Shown: positions 53,023 through 60,648 of the stretch, piece after piece | How the letters are laid out: the number at the start of each line of letters is the position of its first letter | Position numbering within the stretch: position 1 is the stretch's first letter | Source: Saccharopolyspora endophytica | GTDB taxonomy: Bacteria; Actinomycetota; Actinomycetes; Mycobacteriales; Pseudonocardiaceae | Assembly: GCF_018070075.1 (NCBI RefSeq) | Contig: NZ_JAGPXE010000007.1 | Location: 124,001 to 188,000, forward strand | Direction of reading: 5' to 3' | Length of the DNA stretch: 64,000 nucleotides | Made by a program: the position numbers and the translations under genes | The notes under the pieces: model-generated | Databases searched by the model: none | What the model was told of the DNA's origin: nothing | The model's input: the letters and a program-made list of their open reading frames with translations, nothing else

Positions 53023-53317
53023 TCCTGTCGGGCGGGGCTTTAGTGTCAACGGCGGGCGAATCTTGACCCCCTGGCGGCACCTGGGTTAGGCGCCACGCCG
53101 GGGTCAGTTTTCACGCGCCGTCGACAGCTTTAGTTGGTGGCGGCCCCTGCGGACAAGCACAGATCGTCCCAAGCACCATCCCGCTCTGGCGTTTTCATGG
53201 GCGGTCTGGGTCGCACGTCCGGACGTGAACGTCCGCCGTTTCGTCGTTGACATGGCCGCTGATCAGGTCCGATCAACGCCGGGTAGCGTGGGTGCGCTAG
53301 CGAATCTGGGAGTGATT
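53023..53317. other. 295-bp region without gene
   Basis: No supported gene on either strand; it precedes the truncated XRE fragment and probably contains its old promoter. Confidence 0.5.
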
Positions 53318-53419
53318 ATGGCGATACGACGAGATGCTCTCGCAGCACGGCGCGAGGCTCTCGGCTTCACCCAGGAAACCCTCGCCCAGGAGCTTGGGGT
53401 GGAGCTCTCGACAACCTGA
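53318..53419 (+). pseudogene. Truncated XRE helix-turn-helix gene
   Basis: 33 codons: MAIRRDALAARREALGFTQE, then TLAQELGVELSTT and a stop. It matches the first 33 residues of the XRE regulator at 50857 and breaks just where the recognition helix should read TVGRWERG. No continuation is found in any frame downstream. It looks like the 5' end of a deleted paralogue. From 53420 to 53536 nothing is seen. Confidence 0.65.
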
Positions 53420-53536
53420 CCTCGCCTGCGAGTGGGCCGCTCACCTGGAAGGGAGGGACGACCGACGAACGTTCAGCGGGGTCGCCGACGGTGCTCATCA
53501 CGGGCTGCTTCCTGTCGTGCCCGTGACCCTACTTGG

Positions 53537-53944
53537 TCAGGGCGCGCAGGCGGTGGTGAGCGCGGCGGCCTGATCGGCCCTGGTCTGCAGCCAGGCGGCT
53601 GGAGCACTGGTGAGGGTGTCCAGGGTGGCCGTCTGCAGGGTGGCGGCCAGGTCGGTGATGGCGCGGCCGATGTCGGTGTCGCTGGTGGTCGCGGCCAGGT
53701 CGGTGAGCTCGGTGGCGGTGGTGTGCGCCTGGTCCAGTGCGGCCTGCGGTGCGCTGAGGTCGGGCGGGTTGGCGACCAGTGCCAGCGCGTCGCTACACAC
53801 CTCGGCGGCGGCGACCGCGCCGGTCACGGTGTCCGCGGCCGAACCGGCGGTGTCGCCGGCCTGCTGGACAGCGCCGCAGCCGCTGATCGCCGCCACGACG
53901 CCCACGCCGAGCAGCACAGAGGTCCATCGAGTCGAGATGCGCAT
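53537..53944 (-). CDS. Small secreted lipoprotein
   Basis: 135 aa. Signal peptide with lipobox ISGC, lipidated Cys23. The mature part is helical and Ala/Thr-rich with one more cysteine pair (C51 region and C-terminal TTACAP). It resembles the actinobacterial lipoproteins sometimes labelled spanin2-like, but nothing phage-like is adjacent, so I give no function. ATG at 53944 has AAAGGAA upstream. It lies after the terC1 terminator, so it has its own promoter. Confidence 0.7.
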   Translation of the reverse strand: MRISTRWTSVLLGVGVVAAISGCGAVQQAGDTAGSAADTVTGAVAAAEVCSDALALVANPPDLSAPQAALDQAHTTATELTDLAATTSDTDIGRAITDLAATLQTATLDTLTSAPAAWLQTRADQAAALTTACAP

Positions 53945-53982
53945 GAGCGGGTTCCTTTCCGGATGGGCTGGGTCTGTGGGGT

Positions 53983-54027
53983 GGTGCCGCCCACCGCTGG
54001 TGGGGGGAGTGAGCGGTGGGCGGCACC
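53983..54027 (-). terminator. 16-bp perfect terminator stem after terC1
   Basis: GGTGCCGCCCACCGCT pairs exactly with AGCGGTGGGCGGCACC around a 13-base loop, 17 bases after the terC1 stop. Confidence 0.85.
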
Positions 54028-54044
54028 GGGGCGGTCGACGCGCG

Positions 54045-55094
54045 TCAGTCGCGCGTCGACAGGCCAGTGGGCGAGGACGGGGCCGTCTCGGCTGCGGCCG
54101 CCCCGGTTTGGGCTGGCTCGGTCGTGACCGTGTCGGGCTCCGCACCGGCCAGCGAATCGGCAGAGGCAGCCGCTGGGGTGGCCGGGGTGGTGCGGGTGCG
54201 GATCCAGCTGGCCGTGACGGCGACGGCGAGCAGGAGGGCGACCACGGCCAGCGAGAACCAGGTGGGGATCTTGTAGAGGTCGAGCAGCAGCATCTTGATG
54301 CCGACCCACACCAGCACCAGGGCGAGGCCTAGCTTGAGGTAGATGAAGCGGTGCATCAGGTCGGCGAGCAGGAAGTACATGGCGCGCAGGCCCAGGATGG
54401 CGAAGGCGTTGGAGGTGAACACCAGGAACGGCTGCTGGGTGATGGCGAAGATCGCCGGGATGGAGTCGACGGCGAAGACGATGTCGGTGACCTCGACCAG
54501 CACCAGCACCGCCAACAGAGGGGTGGCCACCCAGCGCCCGGCCTGGCGCACCAGGAACTTCTGCCCGTGGTACTCCTCGGTGGTGGGGATGACCTTGCGG
54601 AACAGGCGCAGCACGACGCTGCGGTCGGGGTCGATGGTCTCGTTGCGGTGCACGGCCATCCGGACACCGGTGGCGACCAGGAAGGCGCCGAACACGTACA
54701 GGATCCAGGCGAAGGACGCGATGAGCACCGAGCCCGCGGCGATGAACACCGCCCGGAACACCAGTGCGCCGAGCACGCCGTAGAACAGCACGCGGTGCTG
54801 GTACTCGCGGGGAACGGCGAAGTAGCCGAAGATGATCGCGAAGACGAACACGTTGTCCACCGCGAGGGACTTCTCGATCACGTAGCCCGCGAAGTACTGG
54901 GCGGCGAACTCGCTGCCCCACGCCCACCACACGATCGCGCCGAACCCGAGGCCGAGCGCGACCCACACCGCCGACCAGGCGGCGGCCTCGCGGACCCCGA
55001 CCACGTGTGCGCGGCGGTGGGCGAACAGGTCGATCGCGAGCATCACCAGGATCACGCCGAGCACCGCGGCCCACGCCCACAACGGAACAACCAC
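54045..55094 (-). CDS. TerC-family membrane protein 1
   Basis: 349 aa with about nine membrane helices. Family signatures are GYVIEKSLAVDNVFVFAIIF (near 68) and LVLVEVTDIVFAVDSIPAIF (near 200), with the acidic intramembrane residues (E, D) thought to move Mn2+. The tail of 60 residues is Ala/Thr-rich. GTG at 55094 is nine bases after GGAGG; TTG at 55100 is too close. The Shine-Dalgarno lies in a hairpin of the upstream leader, which resembles the Mn2+ riboswitch. Likely a manganese exporter used during Mn excess or in metalation of secreted proteins. Confidence 0.88.
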   Translation of the reverse strand: MVVPLWAWAAVLGVILVMLAIDLFAHRRAHVVGVREAAAWSAVWVALGLGFGAIVWWAWGSEFAAQYFAGYVIEKSLAVDNVFVFAIIFGYFAVPREYQHRVLFYGVLGALVFRAVFIAAGSVLIASFAWILYVFGAFLVATGVRMAVHRNETIDPDRSVVLRLFRKVIPTTEEYHGQKFLVRQAGRWVATPLLAVLVLVEVTDIVFAVDSIPAIFAITQQPFLVFTSNAFAILGLRAMYFLLADLMHRFIYLKLGLALVLVWVGIKMLLLDLYKIPTWFSLAVVALLLAVAVTASWIRTRTTPATPAAASADSLAGAEPDTVTTEPAQTGAAAAETAPSSPTGLSTRD

Positions 55095-55101
55095 AGTCAA
55101 G

Positions 55102-55240
55102 CACCTCCGGTCACGTCGAGTGAAACCGGAGGTCTCCCCAACCGCCAGAGCACGTGCGCTGGGTCCGGTGGCGCCGGGACCGGGCAGCCATCGAACTGCC
55201 GTAATGACGATCCCGGACGTGGTGGGTACTCCCCTCCGCA
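55102..55240 (-). ncRNA. yybP-ykoY-like (Mn2+) riboswitch of terC1
   Basis: The transcript would begin near 55240 with GCGGAGGGGAGTACC, the conserved 5' element of this class. It closes with GGGGAGACCTCCGG. That 3' edge can pair with CCGGAGG, which contains the terC1 Shine-Dalgarno (stem 55104-55110/55126-55132, strengthened by TCAC/GTGA inside). So control is probably at translation. Confidence 0.7.
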
Positions 55241-55243
55241 CCA

Positions 55244-55308
55244 CCAGAATGACGAAATACGGTTCGCCTGTCAAGGCTTGACTGGCGAACCGTACTTCGT
55301 CAATCTGG
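55244..55308. promoter_or_regulatory. 65-bp near-perfect palindrome containing two back-to-back promoters
   Basis: Arms TGACGAAATACGGTTCGCC and its near-exact complement flank GTCAAGGCTTGAC. Leftward: TTGACA, 17 bases, CATTCT, start near 55240 (terC1 leader). Rightward: TTGACT, 17 bases, CAATCT, toward the gene at 55364. The two -35 boxes almost touch at the centre. Confidence 0.7.
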
Positions 55309-55363
55309 AAATGAGGCCAGCGCGCGGCCTCCTCGATCCGTGCCGTGGAAAGCAGGTCCGCTG

Positions 55364-55861
55364 ATGCCCGCCCAGTGCACAACCCTCGTCTGCGTCGTCG
55401 ACGCCACCGATCCCGCGCCGGCCGCCGAGCTGCCCGCGGCGGTCGAACTGATCGCCGACCACGGCCACCTCGTGCTCGCCGTGCTGCACCCGCCGCCGGG
55501 GCTCACGCTCAACGCGCGGCTGATCGCCTGGCAGCAGGTCCGCCGGGAGCAGGTCACCGCCGCGGCGCTCGCTCCCGCGCTGTCACGGCTCCCGTCATCC
55601 GGGCTGGCCGAGCGGGGCGTGCGGATCCACACCACCGCGTGGCATCACCGTCGCGGGCCGGGCGGCCGGCATCGGCGCGTGGCCGCCGCCCTGCTGCGAC
55701 TGTGCCGAGTGCACGACGCCGACGTGCTCGTGTTGCCCGCCCATCCTCGCGCCGAGCTCCTCACGCCTGCGACCTGCCAGTACCTGCTCGGCCTCACTCA
55801 ACCTCGGCTGCGGATCCGCCGCGCAGACGAGCACACCCTGCCCGACGCGATGCTGGTCTGA
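55364..55861 (+). CDS. Uncharacterised USP-like alpha/beta protein
   Basis: 165 aa. It starts CTTLVCVVDATDP, has alternating strand/helix pattern and ends DADVLVLPAHPRAELLTP, which recalls universal-stress-like folds, although the ATP loop GxxGx9G is not clear. A basic segment (HHRRGPGGRHRR) lies near residue 95. ATG at 55364 is about 55 bases downstream of the rightward promoter of the palindrome, so it is probably co-regulated with terC1. Confidence 0.55.
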   Translation: MPAQCTTLVCVVDATDPAPAAELPAAVELIADHGHLVLAVLHPPPGLTLNARLIAWQQVRREQVTAAALAPALSRLPSSGLAERGVRIHTTAWHHRRGPGGRHRRVAAALLRLCRVHDADVLVLPAHPRAELLTPATCQYLLGLTQPRLRIRRADEHTLPDAMLV

Positions 55862-55937
55862 TCACACCCGGTCGAGCAGCTCCCCGCCGATCCGGACCCC
55901 GCGCCGACAGCGGCATCGAGAGTGGAAGGAATGCCTT

Positions 55938-56429
55938 ATGGTCGGCCCCATGCGGCCTGCCGAACCCCCACCCGACCACGCCCTCCCCACCCCAGCGGGC
56001 TCGGATCCCACCGACTCCGGCACGGTGGATTCTGGCGTGGTGGATGCTGGTGCGGAACCGGCCGACGCCGCCGCGTCGCAGACGCCAGGGTCGTGGATGT
56101 TCCTGAGCAACCACGCCCACGTGCTGCTCTGCCTGGCCGCCGACCCGCACCAGACCCTGCCCGTCATCGCCCAGAAGGTCGGCATCACCACCCGCGCCGT
56201 CCAGCTCATCCTCACCGACCTCATCCAGGGCGGCTACATCGAGCGCACCAAAGTCGGCCGCCGCAACCACTACCGCATCAACCCCGACGGCCATCTGCGC
56301 CACCCGCTGGAAGCCCACCACCGCATCGCCGACCTCATCACCGCCGTCGGTCCCGCCACCCCTGACGATGCTCGTGATGCTTCGGCTGACGGCGCCTCGA
56401 CTCCTCCGCGTCGTCGCCGCACCGGATAA
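55938..56429 (+). CDS. Winged-helix regulator with disordered N-terminal extension
   Basis: 163 aa. After about 50 disordered Pro/Asp-rich residues the domain reads WMFLSNHAHVLLCLAADPHQ, then GITTRAVQLILTDLIQGGYI and KVGRRNHYRINP, a MarR-like winged helix. It is a clear paralogue of the 62883-63182 protein. No metal ligand set is obvious. The stop is only ten bases before the promoter of the orphan leader. Confidence 0.75.
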   Translation: MVGPMRPAEPPPDHALPTPAGSDPTDSGTVDSGVVDAGAEPADAAASQTPGSWMFLSNHAHVLLCLAADPHQTLPVIAQKVGITTRAVQLILTDLIQGGYIERTKVGRRNHYRINPDGHLRHPLEAHHRIADLITAVGPATPDDARDASADGASTPPRRRRTG

Positions 56430-56439
56430 CTCGCCACCC

Positions 56440-56468
56440 TTGGTAAACGAACCACAGTTCGTCATTCT
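56440..56468 (+). promoter_or_regulatory. Promoter of the orphan leader RNA
   Basis: TTGGTA, exactly 17 bases, CATTCT. The spacer ends in AGTTCGT, and the region matches the right half of the terC1 palindrome (CTTGaCTGGCGAACC versus CTTGgTAAACGAACC), so the two promoters share ancestry or a regulator. Confidence 0.6.
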
Positions 56469-56471
56469 CGA

Positions 56472-56585
56472 CGTTGAGGGGGAGTACCTCAACGACCAAG
56501 CCCCGCGTCGTCAACACGATCTGGCCGACCCGGATCCGGCGCAGGCACCCGCCGCCCCACCGCGCGGGTCCAGGAAACCTCACGC
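56472..56585 (+). ncRNA. Orphan yybP-ykoY-like leader
   Basis: It has the same parts as the terC leaders: GTTGAGGGGGAGTACCTCAA at the 5' side, a CCGGATCCGG hairpin, and CAGGAAACCTC at the 3' side. But no open gene follows on this strand before the hairpin at 56701. Either a terC copy was deleted or the leader is a free RNA antisense to the terC2 operon end. Confidence 0.5.
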
Positions 56586-56700
56586 CACCGACGCCAGCAC
56601 CACCAAGCACGCCCTGGCAAGGGCTACGTGGCGTGGCCGGGCGGTGTGCGGACAGGACCTCGCGACGACCAGCGCCCCTCTCGCTTCGCACCCCACACTG

Positions 56701-56723
56701 ACACGCCACCCGGGACGGCGTGT
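56701..56723. terminator. Bidirectional hairpin at end of terC2 operon
   Basis: ACACGCC and GGCGTGT pair across nine bases, two bases after the stop of the 36-aa ORF on the minus strand. It may also end the orphan leader transcript on the plus strand. Confidence 0.6.
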
Positions 56724-56725
56724 GT

Positions 56726-56836
56726 TCATCGTGGCGGGCGGGGCGGCACCAACGCTGCGCAGGTGATGACCAACGCCAGCAGAATGAGTGCCGTGACAGC
56801 GATGTCGATGAGGAATCCGGTGAGCATGGTGAACAT
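56726..56836 (-). CDS. 36-aa membrane peptide downstream of terC2
   Basis: Reads MFTMLTGFLIDIAVTALILL, then ALVITCAALVPPRPPR. It is one hydrophobic helix with an acidic residue (D11) in it and a Pro/Arg-rich tail. ATG at 56836 is two bases after the terC2 stop and has AGAAGGA upstream, inside the terC2 3' end. A terminator hairpin follows its stop at once, so it closes the operon neatly. A small subunit or regulator of TerC2 is plausible. Confidence 0.6.
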   Translation of the reverse strand: MFTMLTGFLIDIAVTALILLALVITCAALVPPRPPR

Positions 56837-56838
56837 GG

Positions 56839-57876
56839 TCAGTCCTTCTCAATCACGTGCTGCTCGGCTCGGCGGCGGGTGCGCAGGCTCGCCGCGATGA
56901 CGACGGCGAGGATGGCCACGATGACAGCGAGGGAGACCGGCGTGGGGATCTGCGGGGTGGCCGGCCAGATTCCGTGGGCCCAGTGCAACACCAGTTTCAG
57001 ACCGATGAACGCGAGAATGACCGCCAGGCCGTGGTTGAGATAGACGAGCTTGGCCAGCGTGGCGTGGAGCACGAAGTAGAGCGCGCGCAGGCCGAGCAGC
57101 GCGAAGGCGTTGGTGGCGAATACCAGGTAGGGGTCCGCGGTGATGCCGTAGACCGCGGGGACCGAGTCCACGGCGAACACCACGTCGGTCACGAACACCG
57201 CGGCGACCACCACCGCAAGCGGCGTGAGCGCGCGTCGTCCGTGCTCCCGTACGGTCAGCCGGGTGCCTCGGTAGTCGTCGGTGACGGGCATGAACCTGCG
57301 GAGCAGTCGCACGATACGCATCTGGGATACGTCGCGGCCCGCGAAGGCCGAACCGGTGTGCACCTCGTGCAGGATCTTGCCCGCGGACACGAGCAGGATC
57401 AGGCCGAAGAGGAGGAACGCCCAGGTGCCTGCCTGCAGCAGCGCCGCGCCCGCCGCGATGAAGATGCCCCGCAGGACCAGGGCACCGGCGATGCCGTACA
57501 GCAGCACCCGTTGCTGAATGGGGGACGGGACCGCGAACCCGGCCAGGATCAGCATGAACACGAACAGGTTGTCCACCGACAGTGACTTCTCCACCACGAA
57601 GCCGGTGATGAACTCCAGTGCCGGCCCGCTGTCGAACACCGCCCACAGCCAGATCCCGAACAGGACGGGCAGCGTGAGATAGAACACCGACCAGCCAATC
57701 GCTTCCCGTATCGACACCTCGTGGGGACGGCGGGTGACGGCGAAATCGGTGACGAGGAGGCCGAGTATTACGGCGATGCTGGCGACCCACAACCAGGGCG
57801 ACCCGATCGACGAGGACCCCACCGAGTCGGCGGGCGCGGCCACGGACAGAGACGACACCACGGGATGAAAGGGCAC
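56839..57876 (-). CDS. TerC-family membrane protein 2
   Basis: 345 aa with the same helix plan as terC1: FVVEKSLSVDNLFVFMLILA near 90 and AAVFVTDVVFAVDSVPAVYG near 230. It lacks the long C-terminal tail of terC1 but has about 30 extra N-terminal residues. GTG at 57876 lies five bases after GGAGG, which is in the leader's pairing hairpin. Identity to terC1 is moderate by eye, so they are old paralogues, not a recent duplication. Confidence 0.88.
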   Translation of the reverse strand: MPFHPVVSSLSVAAPADSVGSSSIGSPWLWVASIAVILGLLVTDFAVTRRPHEVSIREAIGWSVFYLTLPVLFGIWLWAVFDSGPALEFITGFVVEKSLSVDNLFVFMLILAGFAVPSPIQQRVLLYGIAGALVLRGIFIAAGAALLQAGTWAFLLFGLILLVSAGKILHEVHTGSAFAGRDVSQMRIVRLLRRFMPVTDDYRGTRLTVREHGRRALTPLAVVVAAVFVTDVVFAVDSVPAVYGITADPYLVFATNAFALLGLRALYFVLHATLAKLVYLNHGLAVILAFIGLKLVLHWAHGIWPATPQIPTPVSLAVIVAILAVVIAASLRTRRRAEQHVIEKD

Positions 57877-57879
57877 GAA

Positions 57880-57998
57880 GACCTCCGCGCACGGACGACG
57901 TTCGAGGTCTCCTTCACCCTGGTGAGGGCGGTCGCCCGGGGACACCATGGGGTGTCCGTATTGACCAGGCAGACACTTAGGGAAGTACTCCCCTCTGC
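57880..57998 (-). ncRNA. yybP-ykoY-like (Mn2+) riboswitch of terC2
   Basis: Begins GCAGAGGGGAGTACTTCCC, has a GGACACC/GGTGTCC hairpin and ends GGTGAAGGAGACCTC. GACCTC can pair with GAGGTC holding the Shine-Dalgarno (57881-57886), masking the GTG at 57876. Same architecture as the terC1 leader. Confidence 0.72.
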
Positions 57999-58002
57999 AC
58001 GC

Positions 58003-58031
58003 AGTGTCACTGGCCGGAATGTGGCTGTCAA
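58003..58031 (-). promoter_or_regulatory. Promoter of the terC2 leader
   Basis: TTGACA (58026-58031), 17 bases, GACACT (58003-58008). A start about seven bases on falls exactly at the 5' edge of the riboswitch-like element. Confidence 0.55.
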
Positions 58032-58063
58032 GGTTGATCGGGGGTGGATCTAGGATCGGTGGC

Positions 58064-59380
58064 GTGAGGCGCGCCGGGGTATGGCAGTGGCTGGACGGTC
58101 ACGTCGACCATGAGCGGGGGGTGGGGGTCGCTGCTGGTGGGGTGGTGTCGCAGGCCCCGACGACCGTGGTCATCGAGCGGCTGCTGCGCACGCTCGGCCG
58201 GCCCGAGCAGCGGGTGCCGGTGATCCTGGTGGCCGGCACCAACGGCAAGAGCACGACCGCCCGGATCCTGGCCGCGGTGCTGGCGGGCAGTGGACTGCGG
58301 GTCGGGTTGTACACCAGTCCTCATCTGCACCGGCCGCAGGAGCGGATCACCATCGATGGTGTCACGATCACCGACGACGAGTTGGCGGCGGTGCTCGACC
58401 CGCTGGTGGCGGACGAGCGCACCGCGTCAGAGCTGGGGCGGCCCAGTTGGTTCGAATTGATGACCGCGGCCGCGGTGGGCTGGTTCGCCGACCAACGTGT
58501 TGATGTCGCGGTGGTCGAGACCGGTCTGGGTGGCAGCGGCGACGCGACCGCCGCGCTCGGCGCCGGCCTGGTGGTGGTCACGTCGGTGGGCGTCGACCAC
58601 GTCGAGTACTTCGGTGACACGCGGTGGGACAACGCCGTGGCTGAGGCTGGCGCGGTTCCTGAGGGCGCGACCGTGGTGCTAGCCGAAGCGGACCCGGCCA
58701 TGCACCCGCCGTTCCTGGGCCGCCGCCCCTCGCGCGTGGTGACCGTGGATCGTGACTTCGGCGTGGCCGCCGACGCGCCGGTCGCGGATGGCCGGACGGT
58801 GTCGCTGTTCACGCCCGGGGCGACTTATGACGACGTTTTCCTGCGTCTGCTGGCACCGTGGCAGGCGGCGAACGCGGCGACGGCGTTGGCCGCCGCCGAG
58901 GTGTGGCTGGCCCGGCCGGTGGCCGACCAGGTGGTGCGGGCGGTCTGCGGGGCGCTGCGGGCTTCGGGCCGCTTTGAGCTTGTCCACACCCCCGGCCCTG
59001 TGCTGATGGACGGCGCCCACAACGAGGAAGCGGCCACCGCGCTGGCACGGGCGCTGCGGGAGCGGTTCGACGGCGTCTCCCGCACCGTGGTGGTCGGTAT
59101 GACCGGGACCCGCGCGCCGGAGGCGTTTCTGAGTGCCCTGGGGGTCGGGGCTGGTGACTGGGTGATCTGCACCTCGCCCCGGACACCGCGAGCGGTGCCG
59201 CTCGCCAGGCTCGCCGCCGCCGCGCGGGCGGTGGGCGCAGGATCGGTCGCGGTCGAGGCGGATGTGGGTGATGCGGTGCGCCGCGCGGCGGCGGCGAATG
59301 ATAGCACGCTCACGGTAGTTACCGGGTCGCTCTATGTGATCGGCGAGGCGCTGCCCGTCGTGCGAGCGCTGGTGACGTGA
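58064..59380 (+). CDS. FolC-like folylpolyglutamate/dihydrofolate synthase family ligase
   Basis: 438 aa. ATP loop AGTNGKSTT at 57-65, then GLYTSPHLHRPQERI near 80, GGSGDATAA, and DGAHNEEAA in the C-terminal domain. All are Mur/FolC-type signatures. The enzyme joins glutamate to pteroate or folate in the canonical case. It does not sit beside valS, as the housekeeping folC usually does, so it may be a second copy with altered substrate. GTG at 58064 is used; the frame extends further up into the terC2 promoter. Confidence 0.75.
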   Translation: MRRAGVWQWLDGHVDHERGVGVAAGGVVSQAPTTVVIERLLRTLGRPEQRVPVILVAGTNGKSTTARILAAVLAGSGLRVGLYTSPHLHRPQERITIDGVTITDDELAAVLDPLVADERTASELGRPSWFELMTAAAVGWFADQRVDVAVVETGLGGSGDATAALGAGLVVVTSVGVDHVEYFGDTRWDNAVAEAGAVPEGATVVLAEADPAMHPPFLGRRPSRVVTVDRDFGVAADAPVADGRTVSLFTPGATYDDVFLRLLAPWQAANAATALAAAEVWLARPVADQVVRAVCGALRASGRFELVHTPGPVLMDGAHNEEAATALARALRERFDGVSRTVVVGMTGTRAPEAFLSALGVGAGDWVICTSPRTPRAVPLARLAAAARAVGAGSVAVEADVGDAVRRAAAANDSTLTVVTGSLYVIGEALPVVRALVT

Positions 59381-59532
59381 CCACCCGTGCTGCCCGGGCT
59401 GAGCGCCGCGCGTGCTGATCGGGAAGAGAGGGTACGAGATCCGGTCTCGAAATGGGTCCGGCGGCGCGGGGGCAACGGTGATCGCGCGAGCCGGTGGTGT
59501 GTCAGACTGCAGTGGTGAGGGGTGAACGGGTG

Positions 59533-60648
59533 ATGTCGGATCAACCAGGCATCGCGCCTGAGCGCGTGGGACTCGATGTGGAACGCGCTGCTGGCACCCT
59601 GCGCGCGGGTGGGCTGGTCGCGTTCCCGACCGAGACCGTGTACGGGCTCGGCGCGGACGCGGAGAACGTCGACGCGGTGGAGCGTGTCTTCGCCGTGAAG
59701 GGGCGGCCCTCGACGCACCCGCTGATCGTGCACCTCAGCGGGGCGCGTCAGCTCCCCGACTGGGTCGCGGAGGTGCCCGACGCGGCGCGCCGCGTCGCTG
59801 ACCGTTTCTGGCCTGGCCCGGTGACCCTGGTTCTTCGTCGGGGCCGCCGTGTTCCCCGCGCGGTCACCGGCGGTCTGGAGACGGTCGCGCTGCGGGTGCC
59901 CGACCATCCGGTCGCCCGCGCGCTGCTCACGGCGTTCGGTGGCGGTGTGGCGGCGCCATCGGCCAACCGTTTCGGCTCGGTCAGTCCCACGGCGGCTGCT
60001 CATGTTGGCGACGGGTTGGGCGCCGACGTCGACTACGTGCTGGACGGCGGCCCCTGTGCGGTGGGTGTCGAGTCCACGATCGTCGACCTCACCGGCGCAC
60101 CTGCGATACTGCGCCCAGGCGGCGTGACACGAGAGGATCTTGAGCGCGCACTGGGTTGCTCCGTGCCGGTGCGGGCGAGGAGTGCCGTACGCGTTCCGGG
60201 CCAGCATCCGTCGCACTACGCGCCGAGGGCACGGGTTGTCCTGGTCGAGCCGGGCCAGGTGATCGGCCACGCCGAGTACCTGGCAGCGCAGGGCCGGCGC
60301 GTCGGCGTCCTGCTGCCGCCCGAGTTCGCGGGCGGTGCCGGTGCGTGTGCCGGGCAGCGCGTTATCGCGGTGCCGGACTCGGGTGCGCGGTACGCGCGGC
60401 GGCTTTTCGAGTTCCTCCGTGACTTCGACCGGCATGAGTGCGAGGTCGTGGTGGCCTCGGTTCCTACCCCGGACGGGCTCGGATTGGCGATCGCGGATCG
60501 GCTCCGCCGAGCGGCCGGGTCGCGCAGCCAGACGGCCGCGACTCCGGGCTGCTCAGCGGTTGCTGAGCGCGGCGACGAGGTGTTCGAGGTGGGCGGCGCG
60601 GGATGCTTTGATCAGGACGAGATCGTCGGGACGAAGGATTCGACTTAG
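59533..60648 (+). CDS. Threonylcarbamoyl-AMP synthase, Sua5/TsaC family
   Basis: 371 aa. The YrdC domain (about 10-200) has LVAFPTETVYGLGADA, KGRPSTHPLIVH and the SAN box AAPSANRFGSVSPT. The C-terminal Sua5 domain starts after PGQHPSHYAPRA. This makes TC-AMP for t6A in tRNA. The frame's last 32 codons run antisense into the murF-like gene, an unusual 96-base convergent overlap. It may be extra to the housekeeping gene. Confidence 0.85.
   Translation: MSDQPGIAPERVGLDVERAAGTLRAGGLVAFPTETVYGLGADAENVDAVERVFAVKGRPSTHPLIVHLSGARQLPDWVAEVPDAARRVADRFWPGPVTLVLRRGRRVPRAVTGGLETVALRVPDHPVARALLTAFGGGVAAPSANRFGSVSPTAAAHVGDGLGADVDYVLDGGPCAVGVESTIVDLTGAPAILRPGGVTREDLERALGCSVPVRARSAVRVPGQHPSHYAPRARVVLVEPGQVIGHAEYLAAQGRRVGVLLPPEFAGGAGACAGQRVIAVPDSGARYARRLFEFLRDFDRHECEVVVASVPTPDGLGLAIADRLRRAAGSRSQTAATPGCSAVAERGDEVFEVGGAGCFDQDEIVGTKDST

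Noticed and set aside
55095..55382. Long N-terminal extension of TerC1
   Set aside because: It runs back through the riboswitch-like leader and the promoter palindrome; its peptide repeats itself only because the DNA is palindromic.
56338..56709. Minus-strand 123-codon frame containing GQIVLTTRGLVVEVLP and NDELWFVYQG
   Set aside because: It covers the orphan leader and its promoter in antisense. The peptide likeness to the terC1 upstream region reflects shared promoter DNA, not a protein family.
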